A DNA stretch of 64,000 nucleotides, taken from Streptomyces sp. SID8374. GTDB taxonomy: Bacteria; Actinomycetota; Actinomycetes; Streptomycetales; Streptomycetaceae. The DNA is taken from contig NZ_WWGH01000002.1 of NCBI RefSeq assembly GCF_009865135.1, forward strand, positions 620,001 to 684,000, given 5' to 3'. Positions 1 through 10,339 of this stretch are shown here, piece by piece (positions within the stretch are counted from its first letter, which is position 1; each line of letters opens with the position of its first letter). Made by a program: the position numbers and the translations under genes. The notes beneath the pieces are model-generated. The model was given only the letters and a program-made list of their open reading frames with translations. It ran no database searches and was not told where the DNA came from.

Positions 1-483
1 GCCCAGGACGACCGCGCCCCGCGCGAAGGCGGCGCCGAGGACAGCGACGTGGTGGTCGGCCTCTCAGCCCCCTGCGGCCCGATCGCGGTCTCCGCCGCGT
101 ACAAGCAGGCCGAACAGGCTCTCTCGGTCGCCCGCCGCCGGGGCAGGGCCCTGGTCGAACACGAGGAGCTGGCGGCCGGTTCGGTGCTCCCGCTCCTGGC
201 CGACGACGCCGTACGGGCCTTCGCCGACGGCATGCTCCGCGCCCTGTACGAGCACGACGCCAAGGGCCGGGGCGACCTCGTGGCCTCCCTGCGCGCCTGG
301 CTCTCCCGCCACGGCCAGTGGGACGCGGCCGCCGCCGACCTGGGCGTGCACCGGCACACCCTGCGCTACCGGATGCGCCGGGTGGAGGAGATCCTGGGCC
401 GCTCACTGGACGACCCGGACGCCCGGATGGAGCTGTGGCTCGCGCTGAAGGCGACGGAGGCGGCGGCACCGGCCGAGGAGTGA
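1..483 (+). CDS. PucR/CdaR-family transcriptional regulator, C-terminal part
   Basis: The frame is open from the first base, so this is the C-terminal 160 residues of a larger regulator whose N-terminus is outside the window. The last ~60 residues form the PucR-type helix-turn-helix, including GVHRHTLRYRMRRVEEI and the trailing helix around MELWLALKA. This arrangement (variable sensory part, then a C-terminal HTH) is usual for regulators of purine, amino-acid or sugar-acid catabolism. The aldehyde dehydrogenase 180 bases downstream on the same strand is a plausible target, but that is inference from position only. The sensed ligand cannot be told from the fragment. Confidence 0.85.
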   Translation, partial: AQDDRAPREGGAEDSDVVVGLSAPCGPIAVSAAYKQAEQALSVARRRGRALVEHEELAAGSVLPLLADDAVRAFADGMLRALYEHDAKGRGDLVASLRAWLSRHGQWDAAAADLGVHRHTLRYRMRRVEEILGRSLDDPDARMELWLALKATEAAAPAEE

Positions 484-663
484 GCGCCCGCACCACCGTC
501 TCCGACAATCCGGAGCACCGGACGCCCACCCCACTCCACCCCGGCTAAACGCGATCGCACCCTCCCAGCCCTACCGTGGAGCCACAAGGGGGAGCCTCCC
601 GGGCACCCACGACTTCCGTCACGACCTCCTCACGCTCACGACCTCCGAAGGGCCGGAACCTCC

Positions 664-2109
664 ATGACTTCGCCCCACGCCTTCTGGGTGGCCGGCCGCC
701 AGGCCACCGGTGCCGACAGCTTCGACGTCACCAACCCGTACGACGGACGCCTCGTCGGCACCGTCAGCGTGCCGACCGACGCCCAGGTCGAGGAGGCCGT
801 CGCCGCCGCCCACGCCGTACGCGACGAGTTCGCCGCGACCCCGGCGCACGTGCGGGCCGCGGCCCTCGACCACGTCGTACGGCGGCTGGGGGAGCGCACC
901 GAGGAGATCGCGCAGCTGATCTCGGCGGAGAACGGCAAGCCGATCAAGTGGGCGCGCGGCGAGGTCGGCCGGGCGGTCTCGGTGTTCCGGTTCGCGGCCG
1001 AGGAAGCCCGCCGCTTCAACGGCGGCGAAGCGCAGCGCCTGGACACCGACCTGGGCGGCACCGGCCGCCTCGGCCTGACCCGCCGCTTCCCGCGCGGGGC
1101 GGTCCTGGGCATCGCCCCCTTCAACTTCCCCCTCAACCTCAGCGCCCACAAGGTGGCCCCGGCCATCGCGGTGGGCGCCCCGATCATCCTGAAGCCGGCC
1201 CCGGCGACCCCGATCTCCTCGCTCATCCTCGGCGAACTGCTGGCCGAGACCGACCTCCCGGCGGGCTCCTGGTCCGTCCTGACGGTCCCGAACGACAAGA
1301 TGCCCGCCCTGGTCCAGGACGAGCGCCTCCCGGTCATCTCCTTCACCGGCTCGGGCCCGGTCGGTTACGCGATCATGGAGTCGGTGCCCCGCAAGCACTG
1401 CACCCTGGAGCTGGGAGGCAACGGCGCGGCGGTCGTCCTCGGCGACTACGCCTCGGACGAGGACCTGGACTGGGCGGCGACCCGGATCGCCACGTTCTCC
1501 AACTACCAGGGCGGCCAGTCCTGCATCTCGGTGCAGCGCGTCATCGCGGACGCCTCGGTCTACGACCGGCTCGTCCCGAAGATCGTCGCGGCCGTCGAGG
1601 CCCTGGTCACCGGCGACCCGTCCGACGCCACGACGGACGTGGGCCCCCTGGTCAGCGAGGACGCGGCCAAGCGCGTCGAGTCCTGGGTCGACGAGGCGGT
1701 CGAGGCGGGCGCCGAACTCCTCACCGGCGGCAAGCGCGACGGCGCCACGTACGCCCCGACGGTTCTGTCCGGCCTCCCCGACGACGTGAAGCTCTCCTGC
1801 GAAGAGGTCTTCGGCCCGGTCATGTCCCTCCAGAAGGTCGACGGCGAGGCGGAGGCGTTCGCCGCCGTCAACTCCTCCAAGTACGGCCTCCAGGCAGGCG
1901 TGTTCACCCACGACCTCCAGACCGCCTTCCGCGCCCACCGCGCCCTTGAGGTGGGCGGCGTGATCATCGGCGACGTGCCCTCGTACCGCGCCGACCAGAT
2001 GCCGTACGGCGGCGCCAAGCAGTCCGGCGTCGGCCGCGAGGGCGTCCGCTACGCGATGGACGACTACACCTACGAGCGCGTCCTGGTCCTCACGGGCCTC
2101 GCCCTGTAA
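664..2109 (+). CDS. NAD(P)+-dependent aldehyde dehydrogenase family protein
   Basis: A 481-residue protein of normal aldehyde dehydrogenase length. Family marks are visible in order: the cofactor loop APFNFPLNL, the glycine motif FTGSGPVG, the catalytic general base Glu249 in LELGGNG, the nucleophile Cys287 in GGQSCIS, and EEVFGPV near the C-terminus. It should oxidise an aldehyde to a carboxylate in the cytoplasm; the substrate is not determined by these motifs. It stands alone on the plus strand behind a PucR-type regulator and is closed by a strong hairpin, so it is probably a single-gene unit. The first in-frame ATG was taken as start; the upstream ribosome site is weak. Confidence 0.9.
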   Translation: MTSPHAFWVAGRQATGADSFDVTNPYDGRLVGTVSVPTDAQVEEAVAAAHAVRDEFAATPAHVRAAALDHVVRRLGERTEEIAQLISAENGKPIKWARGEVGRAVSVFRFAAEEARRFNGGEAQRLDTDLGGTGRLGLTRRFPRGAVLGIAPFNFPLNLSAHKVAPAIAVGAPIILKPAPATPISSLILGELLAETDLPAGSWSVLTVPNDKMPALVQDERLPVISFTGSGPVGYAIMESVPRKHCTLELGGNGAAVVLGDYASDEDLDWAATRIATFSNYQGGQSCISVQRVIADASVYDRLVPKIVAAVEALVTGDPSDATTDVGPLVSEDAAKRVESWVDEAVEAGAELLTGGKRDGATYAPTVLSGLPDDVKLSCEEVFGPVMSLQKVDGEAEAFAAVNSSKYGLQAGVFTHDLQTAFRAHRALEVGGVIIGDVPSYRADQMPYGGAKQSGVGREGVRYAMDDYTYERVLVLTGLAL

Positions 2110-2511
2110 CACCCCCGGACGACCCCGCCCGAGCCCCCGCCTGGACAGCGGGCGCGGGCGGGGCACGCAAGAGAACGGCCGGAGCCCACTGTGCGGGGGC
2201 TCCGGCCGTTCCTGTGCCGGCGCTCGGTGGCACCGGGACCGTGGCGCTCAGCACCAGGGCGGAGAGGCCGAGGACGGACATGAGCCCGCCCCGGATCCGC
2301 ACGAGCCGTCGCTGTCGGGGCGTCGCGGGAGAAGTCCGTCTGCGGATGTTCGATCCCCTTCGCCCCACCAGCCCCCACCCCGTGCGCGAGGGCTGGTGCG
2401 GGTGCCGAACAGCGGGTACAGGGGTTACATACGGATCAGTAGGCAGCGACTAGCAGTCCGTGTGCCCAGGTGCCCGTCCGTCCTGGTGATGCGCGGCGAG
2501 GTGAGGCCCTC
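2110..2511. other. Intergenic region before the acyl-CoA dehydrogenase
   Basis: About 400 bases without a credible gene. It holds the terminator at 2173-2211. The 110 bases before the next gene are less GC-rich than their surroundings (for example 2416-2455) and probably carry its promoter, but I cannot assign -35 and -10 boxes with confidence. Reading frames here lack family features and usual codon bias. Confidence 0.5.
2173..2211 (+). terminator. Perfect 15-bp stem-loop after the aldehyde dehydrogenase
   Basis: Bases 2173-2187 are an exact inverted complement of 2197-2211, with a 9-base loop. The stem is GC-rich and starts 64 bases past the stop codon. No T-run follows, which is common for Streptomyces terminators. 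Confidence 0.75.
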
Positions 2512-4467
2512 ATGTCCGCACCACACAACACCCCCCAGGTCCCCAAAGCGCCCAAGGTCACCGAGCGTGAGGCGCGCCGGGTCGCCGAGGCCGCCCGTGA
2601 GCAGGACTGGCGCAAGCCCAGCTTCGCCAAGGAGCTGTTCCTGGGGCGGTTCCGGCTTGATCTGATCCATCCGCACCCCCTGCCACCGCCCGATGACATC
2701 CGGCGCGGTGAGGAGTTCCTCGCGCGGCTGCGGGCCTTCTGCGAGGCGCACATCGACAGCGCGCGGATCGAGCGCGAGGCGAAGATCCCTGACGAGGTGG
2801 TCCGCGGGCTCAAGGAGCTCGGGGCGCTGGGCATGAAGATCGAGACCAAGTACGGCGGGCTCGGGCTCACCCAGGTGTACTACAACAAGGCCCTCGCCCT
2901 CGTCGGCTCCGCGAGCCCCGCCATCGGGGCGCTGCTCTCGGCGCATCAGTCGATCGGCGTACCGCAGCCGCTGAAGATTTTCGGCACCCAGGAGCAGAAG
3001 GACGCCTTCCTGCCCCGGCTCGCCACCACCGACATCTCCGCGTTCCTGCTGACCGAGCCCGACGTCGGCTCCGACCCCGCCCGGCTCGCCACCACCGCCG
3101 TGCCCGACGGGAACGACTACCTGCTGGACGGGGTGAAGCTCTGGACCACCAATGGTGTTGTCGCCGATCTGTTGGTCGTCATGGCTCGGGTTCCTGCTTC
3201 CGAGGGGCACCCCGGCGGCATCACCGCCTTCGTCGTCGAGGCCGACGCCCCCGGCGTCACCGTGGAGCACCGCAACGCCTTCATGGGGCTGCGCGGCATC
3301 GAGAACGGCGTCACCCGCTTCCATCAGGTCCGGGTCCCCGCCGTGAACCGGATCGGGCCCGAGGGCGCCGGGCTGAAGATCGCGCTGACCACCCTCAACA
3401 CCGGGCGCCTCTCGCTGCCCGCCATGTGTGTCGGGGCGGGGAAGTGGTGTCTGAAGATCGCCCGCGAATGGTCCGCCGTACGGGAGCAGTGGGGGCGGCC
3501 CGTCGCGAAGCATGAGGCGGTCGGGGCGAAGATCTCCTTCATCGCGGCCACCACCTTCGCCCTGGAGGCGATCGTCGACCTCTCCTCGCAGATGGCCGAC
3601 GAGGACCGCAACGACATCCGTATCGAGGCCGCCCTCGCCAAGCTGTACGGCTCCGAGATGGGCTGGCTCATCGCCGACGAACTGGTCCAGATCCGCGGCG
3701 GGCGCGGCTTCGAGACCGCCGAGTCGCTGGCCGCCCGCGGGGAGCGGGCCGTTCCGGCCGAGCAGATGCTCCGGGACATGAGGATCAACCGGATCTTCGA
3801 GGGCTCCACCGAGATCATGCACCTGCTGATCGCCCGCGAGGCCGTCGACGCCCACCTCAAGGTCGCCGGGGACATCATCGACCCGGAGAAGGCGCTCGCC
3901 GACAAGGCCAAGGCGGGTGCCAACGCGGCCGGGTTCTACGCCCGCTGGCTGCCCCAGCTCGTCACCGGGGCCGGGCAACTTCCGCGTACGTACGGCGAGT
4001 TCAACCCTGCCGGCCACCGCGACCTCTCCGGCCACCTCCGGTATGTGGAGCGCTCCTCGCGCAAGCTCGCCCGGTCCACCTTCTACGCCATGTCCCGCTG
4101 GCAGGGCCGGATGGAGACCAAGCAGGGCTTCCTCGGCCGGATCGTCGACATCGGCGCCGAACTCTTCGCCATGTCCGCCGCCTGCGTCCGCGCCGAGCAT
4201 CTGCGGGGCGCCGGGGAGCACGGCCGTGAGGCCTACCAGCTCGCCGACGCCTTCTGCCGCCAGTCCCGCGTCCGGGTGGAGGAGTTGTTCGGCCGGTTGT
4301 GGTCCAACACCGACGACCTGGACCGGCGTGTGGTGGACGGCGTGCTCTCCGGTACGTACACCTGGCTGGAGGAGGGCGTCATCGACCCCAGCGGCGAAGG
4401 GCCCTGGATCGCGGACGCCGCCCCCGGGCCCTCCGCCCGGGAGAACCAGCACCGGCCGGTGCGCTGA
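2512..4467 (+). CDS. Acyl-CoA dehydrogenase, long (~650-residue) type
   Basis: A FAD-dependent acyl-CoA dehydrogenase of 651 residues that should introduce the 2,3-double bond into an acyl-CoA in beta-oxidation. The N-terminal helical part is followed by the flavin/substrate motif LTEPDVGSD, the RGGRGFET region, and the catalytic-base motif RIFEGSTEIM with Glu430 in the position used by medium- and long-chain members. A further ~220-residue helical C-terminal extension makes it longer than the usual ~380-residue enzymes, as in very-long-chain types. ATG 2512 was preferred over the upstream ATG 2470 because GAGGTGAGG lies just before it and family similarity starts after it. No electron-transfer flavoprotein genes are nearby. 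Substrate chain length is not determined. Confidence 0.9.
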   Translation: MSAPHNTPQVPKAPKVTEREARRVAEAAREQDWRKPSFAKELFLGRFRLDLIHPHPLPPPDDIRRGEEFLARLRAFCEAHIDSARIEREAKIPDEVVRGLKELGALGMKIETKYGGLGLTQVYYNKALALVGSASPAIGALLSAHQSIGVPQPLKIFGTQEQKDAFLPRLATTDISAFLLTEPDVGSDPARLATTAVPDGNDYLLDGVKLWTTNGVVADLLVVMARVPASEGHPGGITAFVVEADAPGVTVEHRNAFMGLRGIENGVTRFHQVRVPAVNRIGPEGAGLKIALTTLNTGRLSLPAMCVGAGKWCLKIAREWSAVREQWGRPVAKHEAVGAKISFIAATTFALEAIVDLSSQMADEDRNDIRIEAALAKLYGSEMGWLIADELVQIRGGRGFETAESLAARGERAVPAEQMLRDMRINRIFEGSTEIMHLLIAREAVDAHLKVAGDIIDPEKALADKAKAGANAAGFYARWLPQLVTGAGQLPRTYGEFNPAGHRDLSGHLRYVERSSRKLARSTFYAMSRWQGRMETKQGFLGRIVDIGAELFAMSAACVRAEHLRGAGEHGREAYQLADAFCRQSRVRVEELFGRLWSNTDDLDRRVVDGVLSGTYTWLEEGVIDPSGEGPWIADAAPGPSARENQHRPVR

Positions 4468-4554
4468 CCGGAGCCTGCCGGTCCGCGACCCGGCCGGTGC
4501 GCTGACCAGGAGCCCGCCGGTGCGCTGACCGGAGCCCGCCGGTCCGCGACCCGG
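4456..4554. repeat. Short tandem repeats spanning the acyl-CoA dehydrogenase stop codon
   Basis: The 14-mer CCGGTGCGCTGACC occurs at 4456, 4494 and 4517. The first and third copies begin a 38-base unit (4456-4493 and 4517-4554) that differs at one base. The first copy contains the stop codon of the dehydrogenase, so the last codons are part of the repeat. This looks like local duplication by slippage. Confidence 0.85.
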
Positions 4555-4683
4555 GGCCGTGACCCGGAAGCCCGGAGCACAGCTCCCACAGGGGGCGCGT
4601 CCGTACGCCGGGCGCGCCCCCTCCGTACCGAATCCCCGCCCCACCGGGACGCGCTGTCCCCACGCACAGCCGGAGCGGCAACA

Positions 4684-5946
4684 ATGGGGGGTATGAGCGA
4701 CAGCCCCGCCCCCCTCGCCGATCCGCATCTCCTCTTCGACACCGCGGACGGCCGCCGGGATCTGGTGATCCTCGGCTCCACCGGGTCCATCGGCACCCAG
4801 GCCATCGACCTGGTCCTGCGCAACCCCGACCGCTTCCGGGTCACCGCGCTCTCCGCCGCCGGCGGCCGGACCGCCCTCCTCGCCGAGCAGGCGCACCTCC
4901 TGCGGGTGAACGCGGTCGCCGTCGCCGACCCGGGCGCCGTCCCCGCCCTGCGTGAGGCGCTGCGTGAGCGGTACGGGGCCGGGGAGCCGCTCCCCGAACT
5001 CCTCGCCGGGCCCGACGCGGCGGCCACCCTCGCCGCGAGCGACTGCCACACCGTGCTCAACGGGATCACCGGCTCCATCGGGCTCGCCCCGACGCTGGCC
5101 GCGCTGAAGGCGGGCCGCACGCTCGCCCTGGCCAACAAGGAGTCGCTGATCGTCGGCGGCCCGCTGGTGAAGGCGCTCGCCGCCCCCGGCCAGATCATCC
5201 CGGTCGACTCCGAGCACGCCGCGCTCTTCCAGGCCCTGGCGGCCGGTAAACGCTCCGATGTCCGCAAGCTCGTCGTCACCGCCTCCGGCGGGCCCTTCCG
5301 GGGCCGTACGCGCGAGGAGCTGGCCGACGTCACCCGCGAGCAGGCCCTGACCCACCCCACCTGGGCGATGGGCCCGGTCATCACGATCAACTCCGCGACG
5401 CTCGTCAACAAGGGGCTTGAGGTCATCGAGGCGCACCTCCTCTACGACATCCCCTTCGACCGCATCGAGGTCGTGGTCCACCCGCAGTCCTACGTGCACT
5501 CCATGGTCGAGTTCACCGACGGCTCCACCCTCGCCCAGGCCACCCCGCCCGACATGGGCGGACCCATCGCCATCGGCCTCGGCTGGCCCGAGCGGGTCCC
5601 GGACGCGGCCCCCGCCTTCGACTGGTCGAAGGCGTCCACGTGGGAGTTCTTCCCGCTGGACACCGAGGCCTTCCCGTCGGTCGCCCTCGCCCGCCATGTC
5701 GGTACGCTCGGCTCCACGGCACCCGCCGTCTTCAACGCGGCCAACGAGGAGTGCGTGGACGCCTTCCTCGCCGGACAGCTGCCGTTCAACGGAATCATGG
5801 ATACGGTCACCGCTGTGGTGACCGAACACGGCACCCCCGCCCCGGGAACCCCGCTCAGCCTCGCGGACGTCCTCGAAGCGGAAACCTGGGCCCGCGCACG
5901 GGCCCGGGAACTCTCGGCGAAAGCGACAGCGGAGGCGCGCGCATGA
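4684..5946 (+). CDS. dxr: 1-deoxy-D-xylulose 5-phosphate reductoisomerase
   Basis: Second enzyme of the methylerythritol-phosphate pathway, converting DXP to MEP with NADPH and a divalent metal. The NADPH fold opens with ILGSTGSIGTQAIDLV near residue 29; NKESLIVGG, the metal-binding stretch PVDSEHAALFQ and GGPFRG follow, and length (420) is normal. GGAG seven bases upstream favours ATG 4684; ATG 4693 is an alternative. The stop overlaps the next start in ATGA, so rseP is translationally coupled. With ispG two genes downstream this is an isoprenoid-precursor cluster with an unrelated protease between. Confidence 0.97.
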   Translation: MGGMSDSPAPLADPHLLFDTADGRRDLVILGSTGSIGTQAIDLVLRNPDRFRVTALSAAGGRTALLAEQAHLLRVNAVAVADPGAVPALREALRERYGAGEPLPELLAGPDAAATLAASDCHTVLNGITGSIGLAPTLAALKAGRTLALANKESLIVGGPLVKALAAPGQIIPVDSEHAALFQALAAGKRSDVRKLVVTASGGPFRGRTREELADVTREQALTHPTWAMGPVITINSATLVNKGLEVIEAHLLYDIPFDRIEVVVHPQSYVHSMVEFTDGSTLAQATPPDMGGPIAIGLGWPERVPDAAPAFDWSKASTWEFFPLDTEAFPSVALARHVGTLGSTAPAVFNAANEECVDAFLAGQLPFNGIMDTVTAVVTEHGTPAPGTPLSLADVLEAETWARARARELSAKATAEARA

Positions 5947-7253
5947 GTCTGACCTCGATCCTGCTGACGGTCCTGGGGATCGCCGTCTTCGTCGTGGGCC
6001 TGCTGTTCTCCATCGCCTGGCACGAGCTGGGCCACCTCTCCACGGCCAAGATGTTCGGCATCCGGGTGCCGCAGTACATGGTCGGATTCGGCCCGACGAT
6101 CTGGTCGAAGCAGAAGGGCGACACCGAGTACGGCATCAAGGCCATCCCGGCCGGCGGCTACATCCGCATGATCGGGATGTTCCCGCCCGGCGCCGACGGC
6201 CGCCTCGAAGCCCGCTCCACCTCGCCGTGGCGCGGCATGATCGAGGACGCCCGCTCCGCCGCGTACGAGGAGCTGGAGCCCGGCGACGAGAAGCGGCTCT
6301 TCTACACGCGCAAGCCGTGGAAGCGCGTCATCGTGATGTTCGCCGGCCCGTTCATGAACCTGATCCTCGCCGTCGCGATCTTCATGGGCGTCGCGATGAC
6401 CTTCGGCTTCCAGACGCAGACCACCGAGGTCGCCGGCGTACAGCAGTGTGTGATCTCGCAGAGCGAGAAGCGCGACACCTGCAAGAGCACCGACCCGGTC
6501 TCCCCGGCCAAGGCCGCGGGGCTCCAGGAGGGCGACAGGATCGTCGCCTTCGACGGGCAGAAGGTCGACGACTGGGCCACGCTCTCGGACCGCATCCGCA
6601 ACACCATCGGCCCCGCCACCATCACCGTGGAGCGCGGCGGCCAGGAGGTCACCCTCAACGCCGTCCTGCGGGAGAACGCCGTCGCGAAGAAGGACGGCAG
6701 GGGCGATGTCATCCCGGACCAGTACATCAAGGCGGGCTACCTCGGCTTCGCCGCCCAGACCGAGATCGTGCCGCTCTCCTTCGGCGACTCCGTCGTGCGC
6801 ATGGGCGACATGATCGAGAACGGTGTCGACGCGATCATCGCGCTGCCCTCCAAGATCCCGGACCTGTGGAACGCGGCGTTCAGCGACGGCCAGCGCGCCG
6901 ACGACTCACCGGTCGGTGTCGTGGGCGCCGCCCGGATCGGCGGCGAGGTGATGAACCTCGACATCCCGGCGCAGAACCAGGTCGCGATGATGCTGTTCCT
7001 GCTGGCGGGGTTCAACCTGTCGTTGTTCCTGTTCAACATGTTGCCGCTGCTCCCACTGGACGGGGGGCACATCGCGGGCGCGCTCTGGGAGTCGCTGCGG
7101 CGCAATGTGGCCAAGGTCTTCCGGCGCCCCGACCCGGGCCCGTTCGACGTGGCCAAGCTGATGCCGGTCGCCTATGTGGTCGCCGGGCTCTTCATCTGCT
7201 TCACGCTGCTGGTCCTGGTGGCCGACATCGTGAATCCGGTCAAGATCACCTGA
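5943..7253 (+). CDS. rseP: Site-2-type intramembrane zinc metalloprotease (M50, RseP/RasP family)
   Basis: A 436-residue polytopic membrane protease of the family that cuts membrane-bound anti-sigma factors and signal-peptide remnants. The first transmembrane helix carries the zinc motif HELGH at residues 27-31. A second conserved block GGYIRMIGMF follows, then a PDZ domain around residues 180-250. The C-terminal membrane part has the third zinc ligand in PLLPLDGGH (Asp373). The start ATG overlaps the dxr stop by four bases. Its substrate in this organism cannot be told from the window; no sigma/anti-sigma pair is nearby. Confidence 0.95.
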   Translation: MSLTSILLTVLGIAVFVVGLLFSIAWHELGHLSTAKMFGIRVPQYMVGFGPTIWSKQKGDTEYGIKAIPAGGYIRMIGMFPPGADGRLEARSTSPWRGMIEDARSAAYEELEPGDEKRLFYTRKPWKRVIVMFAGPFMNLILAVAIFMGVAMTFGFQTQTTEVAGVQQCVISQSEKRDTCKSTDPVSPAKAAGLQEGDRIVAFDGQKVDDWATLSDRIRNTIGPATITVERGGQEVTLNAVLRENAVAKKDGRGDVIPDQYIKAGYLGFAAQTEIVPLSFGDSVVRMGDMIENGVDAIIALPSKIPDLWNAAFSDGQRADDSPVGVVGAARIGGEVMNLDIPAQNQVAMMLFLLAGFNLSLFLFNMLPLLPLDGGHIAGALWESLRRNVAKVFRRPDPGPFDVAKLMPVAYVVAGLFICFTLLVLVADIVNPVKIT

Positions 7254-7440
7254 TGGTCCGATAAGTGAACGCCTCATCCGCCCCAGAAGTGGCCGCCGGG
7301 CACACGCGTCGTGTCCGGTCGGTCACCATCTGGTTGACTTGTCCGTACGGTGCGTGCGCCCCGGCTCCGGTGCCGTAACCTCGAAGCCTGGAGCCCGCCG
7401 ACATCGGGACCTTGATCCACACCTTGGGGATGCACAGCGC

Positions 7441-8595
<1,155 letters not shown>

Positions 8596-8617
8596 CCTGC
8601 GTCTTCGACGGTTCCCA

Positions 8618-8650
8618 CCGCCCCGCCGAGCCTCGTGCCCGGCGGGGCGG
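8618..8650 (+). terminator. Stem-loop after ispG
   Basis: Eleven perfect GC pairs between 8618-8628 and 8640-8650 with an 11-base loop, 22 bases past the ispG stop. Confidence 0.7.
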
Positions 8651-8758
8651 CGGCGTGTCCACGGCCGGTCCGAGAGCCCGCTTCCGGACCCGGGCAGCGT
8701 TCTCCGGCCTTGTTGGGTACAGTGCGGAAATCAGCAGACCGCATGGTGAGGCCCCCTC

Positions 8759-9604
8759 GTGTTGACGCAGACCACCACCCGGGTCCTCGAACCCAGCGAC
8801 CTCGGCGCAGCGCTCGCCATCCTGGAGAGCGAGCCCGTGGCCAACGCCTTCGTCACGTCCCGCGTGCAGGTCGCGGGACTCGATCCCTGGCGCCTCGGCG
8901 GCGAGATGTGGGGCTGGTACGCCGACGGCAGGCTCCGCTCCCTCTGCTACGCCGGTGCCAACCTGGTACCCATCTGCGCCGGGCCCGAAGCCGTACGCGC
9001 CTTCGCCGACCGGGCCCGCCGGGCCGGCCGCCGCTGCTCCTCCATCGTCGGCCCCGCCGAACCCACCGCCCTGCTCTGGCGCCTGCTGGAGCCGGGCTGG
9101 GGACCCGCCCGCGAGGTCCGCGCCAACCAGCCCCTCATGGTCACCGAGAGCCCGTCCGCCGACGTGACCCCCGACCCGCTCGTCCGCCGCATCCGCAAGG
9201 ACGAGACCGAGGTCCTGATGCCGGCCTGCGTGGCGATGTTCACCGAGGAGGTCGGCATCTCCCCGCTCGCCGGGGACGGCGGCCTCCTCTACCAGGCCCG
9301 GGTCGCCGAACTCATCGGCGCCGGACGCTCCTTCGCCCGCATCGACGACGGCAAGGTCGTCTTCAAGGCGGAGATCGGCGCCGCCACCACCCAGGCCTGC
9401 CAGATCCAGGGCGTCTGGGTCGCCCCCGAACACCGCGGCAAGGGCCTCTCCGAGACCGGCATGGCCGCCGTCCTGCGCTATGCCCTCGCCGACGTCGCCC
9501 CCGTCGTCAGCCTCTACGTGAACGACTACAACACCCCCGCCCGCAAGGCCTACCACCGCGTCGGCTTCCGCGAGACGGGCACCTTCATGAGCGTTCTGTT
9601 CTGA
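8759..9604 (+). CDS. GNAT-family acetyltransferase with N-terminal DUF4081-type domain
   Basis: A 281-residue protein. The N-terminal ~120 residues resemble the DUF4081 region found ahead of GNAT domains in actinobacteria. The C-terminal part has the GNAT acetyl-CoA signature: IQGVWVAPEHRGKGLS (motif A, with the R-G-K-G pyrophosphate loop) and LYVNDYNTPARKAYHRVGF (motif B). Start is GTG 8759 with GGTGAGG upstream. The acceptor is unknown. A second unrelated GNAT gene follows, but the 90-base gap and different architecture argue against simple duplication. Confidence 0.85.
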   Translation: MLTQTTTRVLEPSDLGAALAILESEPVANAFVTSRVQVAGLDPWRLGGEMWGWYADGRLRSLCYAGANLVPICAGPEAVRAFADRARRAGRRCSSIVGPAEPTALLWRLLEPGWGPAREVRANQPLMVTESPSADVTPDPLVRRIRKDETEVLMPACVAMFTEEVGISPLAGDGGLLYQARVAELIGAGRSFARIDDGKVVFKAEIGAATTQACQIQGVWVAPEHRGKGLSETGMAAVLRYALADVAPVVSLYVNDYNTPARKAYHRVGFRETGTFMSVLF

Positions 9605-9694
9605 GCGGCCCATACGTCTGAGCTGCCCGTACGGGGGTCTCTTCCCGGCCGCCGCGCGTTCCGGCCCCACCGCCCCGGCCAGTAGGGTTCGCGC

Positions 9695-10270
9695 ATGGCA
9701 CCAGCAGTCACCGGGAACGGCCCCGCGGACCCCGGCATCGAGGTCGGCCCCATCGACCTGGCCGCACGCGTCGACGAAGCCCTCCACGTCCAGGCCGCCG
9801 CCTTCGGGCTCAGCCAGGACGAGATCGACGTACGCCGCCACATCGTCCTGCGCCACCTCGACCACCCCGGGGCCCGCGCGCTCGGCGCCCTCACCCCCGA
9901 CGGGCGGCTCGTCGGCTTCGTCTACGGGCTGCCCAACGACCGCGCCCACTGGTGGTCCACCGTCGTGGAGCCCTACCTGCGGGCCACCGGCTCCGACGGC
10001 TGGCTGGACGACTCCTTCGTCATCACCGAGCTGCACGTCCACCCCGACCACCAGCAGCACGGCCTCGGCCGCACCCTGATCACCACCATCACCGACGGCG
10101 TCCCGCACCCCCGGTCGATCCTCTCCGCGATCGACAAGGACAGCCCCGCCCGCGCCCTCTACCGCGCCCTCGGCTACCGCGACCTGGCCCGCCAGGTGGT
10201 CTTCCCCAGCGCCCCGCTGCCGTACGCGGTGATGGGCGCGCCCCTGCCGCTCCGGCGGCCCCGGGGCTGA
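9695..10270 (+). CDS. GNAT-family N-acetyltransferase
   Basis: A 191-residue acetyltransferase. The GNAT core appears as VITELHVHPDHQQHGLGRTL (acetyl-CoA binding loop Q-x-x-G-L-G-R) followed by SAIDKDSPARALYRALGY. The N-terminal 30 residues are low in conservation and the start codon (ATG 9695) could be a few codons later. Acceptor molecule unknown. It lies between another GNAT gene and proS on the same strand; the 69-base gap before proS contains no terminator, so co-transcription is possible. Confidence 0.85.
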   Translation: MAPAVTGNGPADPGIEVGPIDLAARVDEALHVQAAAFGLSQDEIDVRRHIVLRHLDHPGARALGALTPDGRLVGFVYGLPNDRAHWWSTVVEPYLRATGSDGWLDDSFVITELHVHPDHQQHGLGRTLITTITDGVPHPRSILSAIDKDSPARALYRALGYRDLARQVVFPSAPLPYAVMGAPLPLRRPRG

Positions 10271-10339
10271 ATCGATTTCCGCCTGCCCGCACCCCCCGGC
10301 TAACCTCGGGCTCACCACCCTTGCGAGCAGGAGTTCATC

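Noticed and set aside
2425..5829. 1134-residue antisense frame over the acyl-CoA dehydrogenase and dxr
   Set aside because: Covers two clear plus-strand enzymes and the repeat between them; no domain seen.
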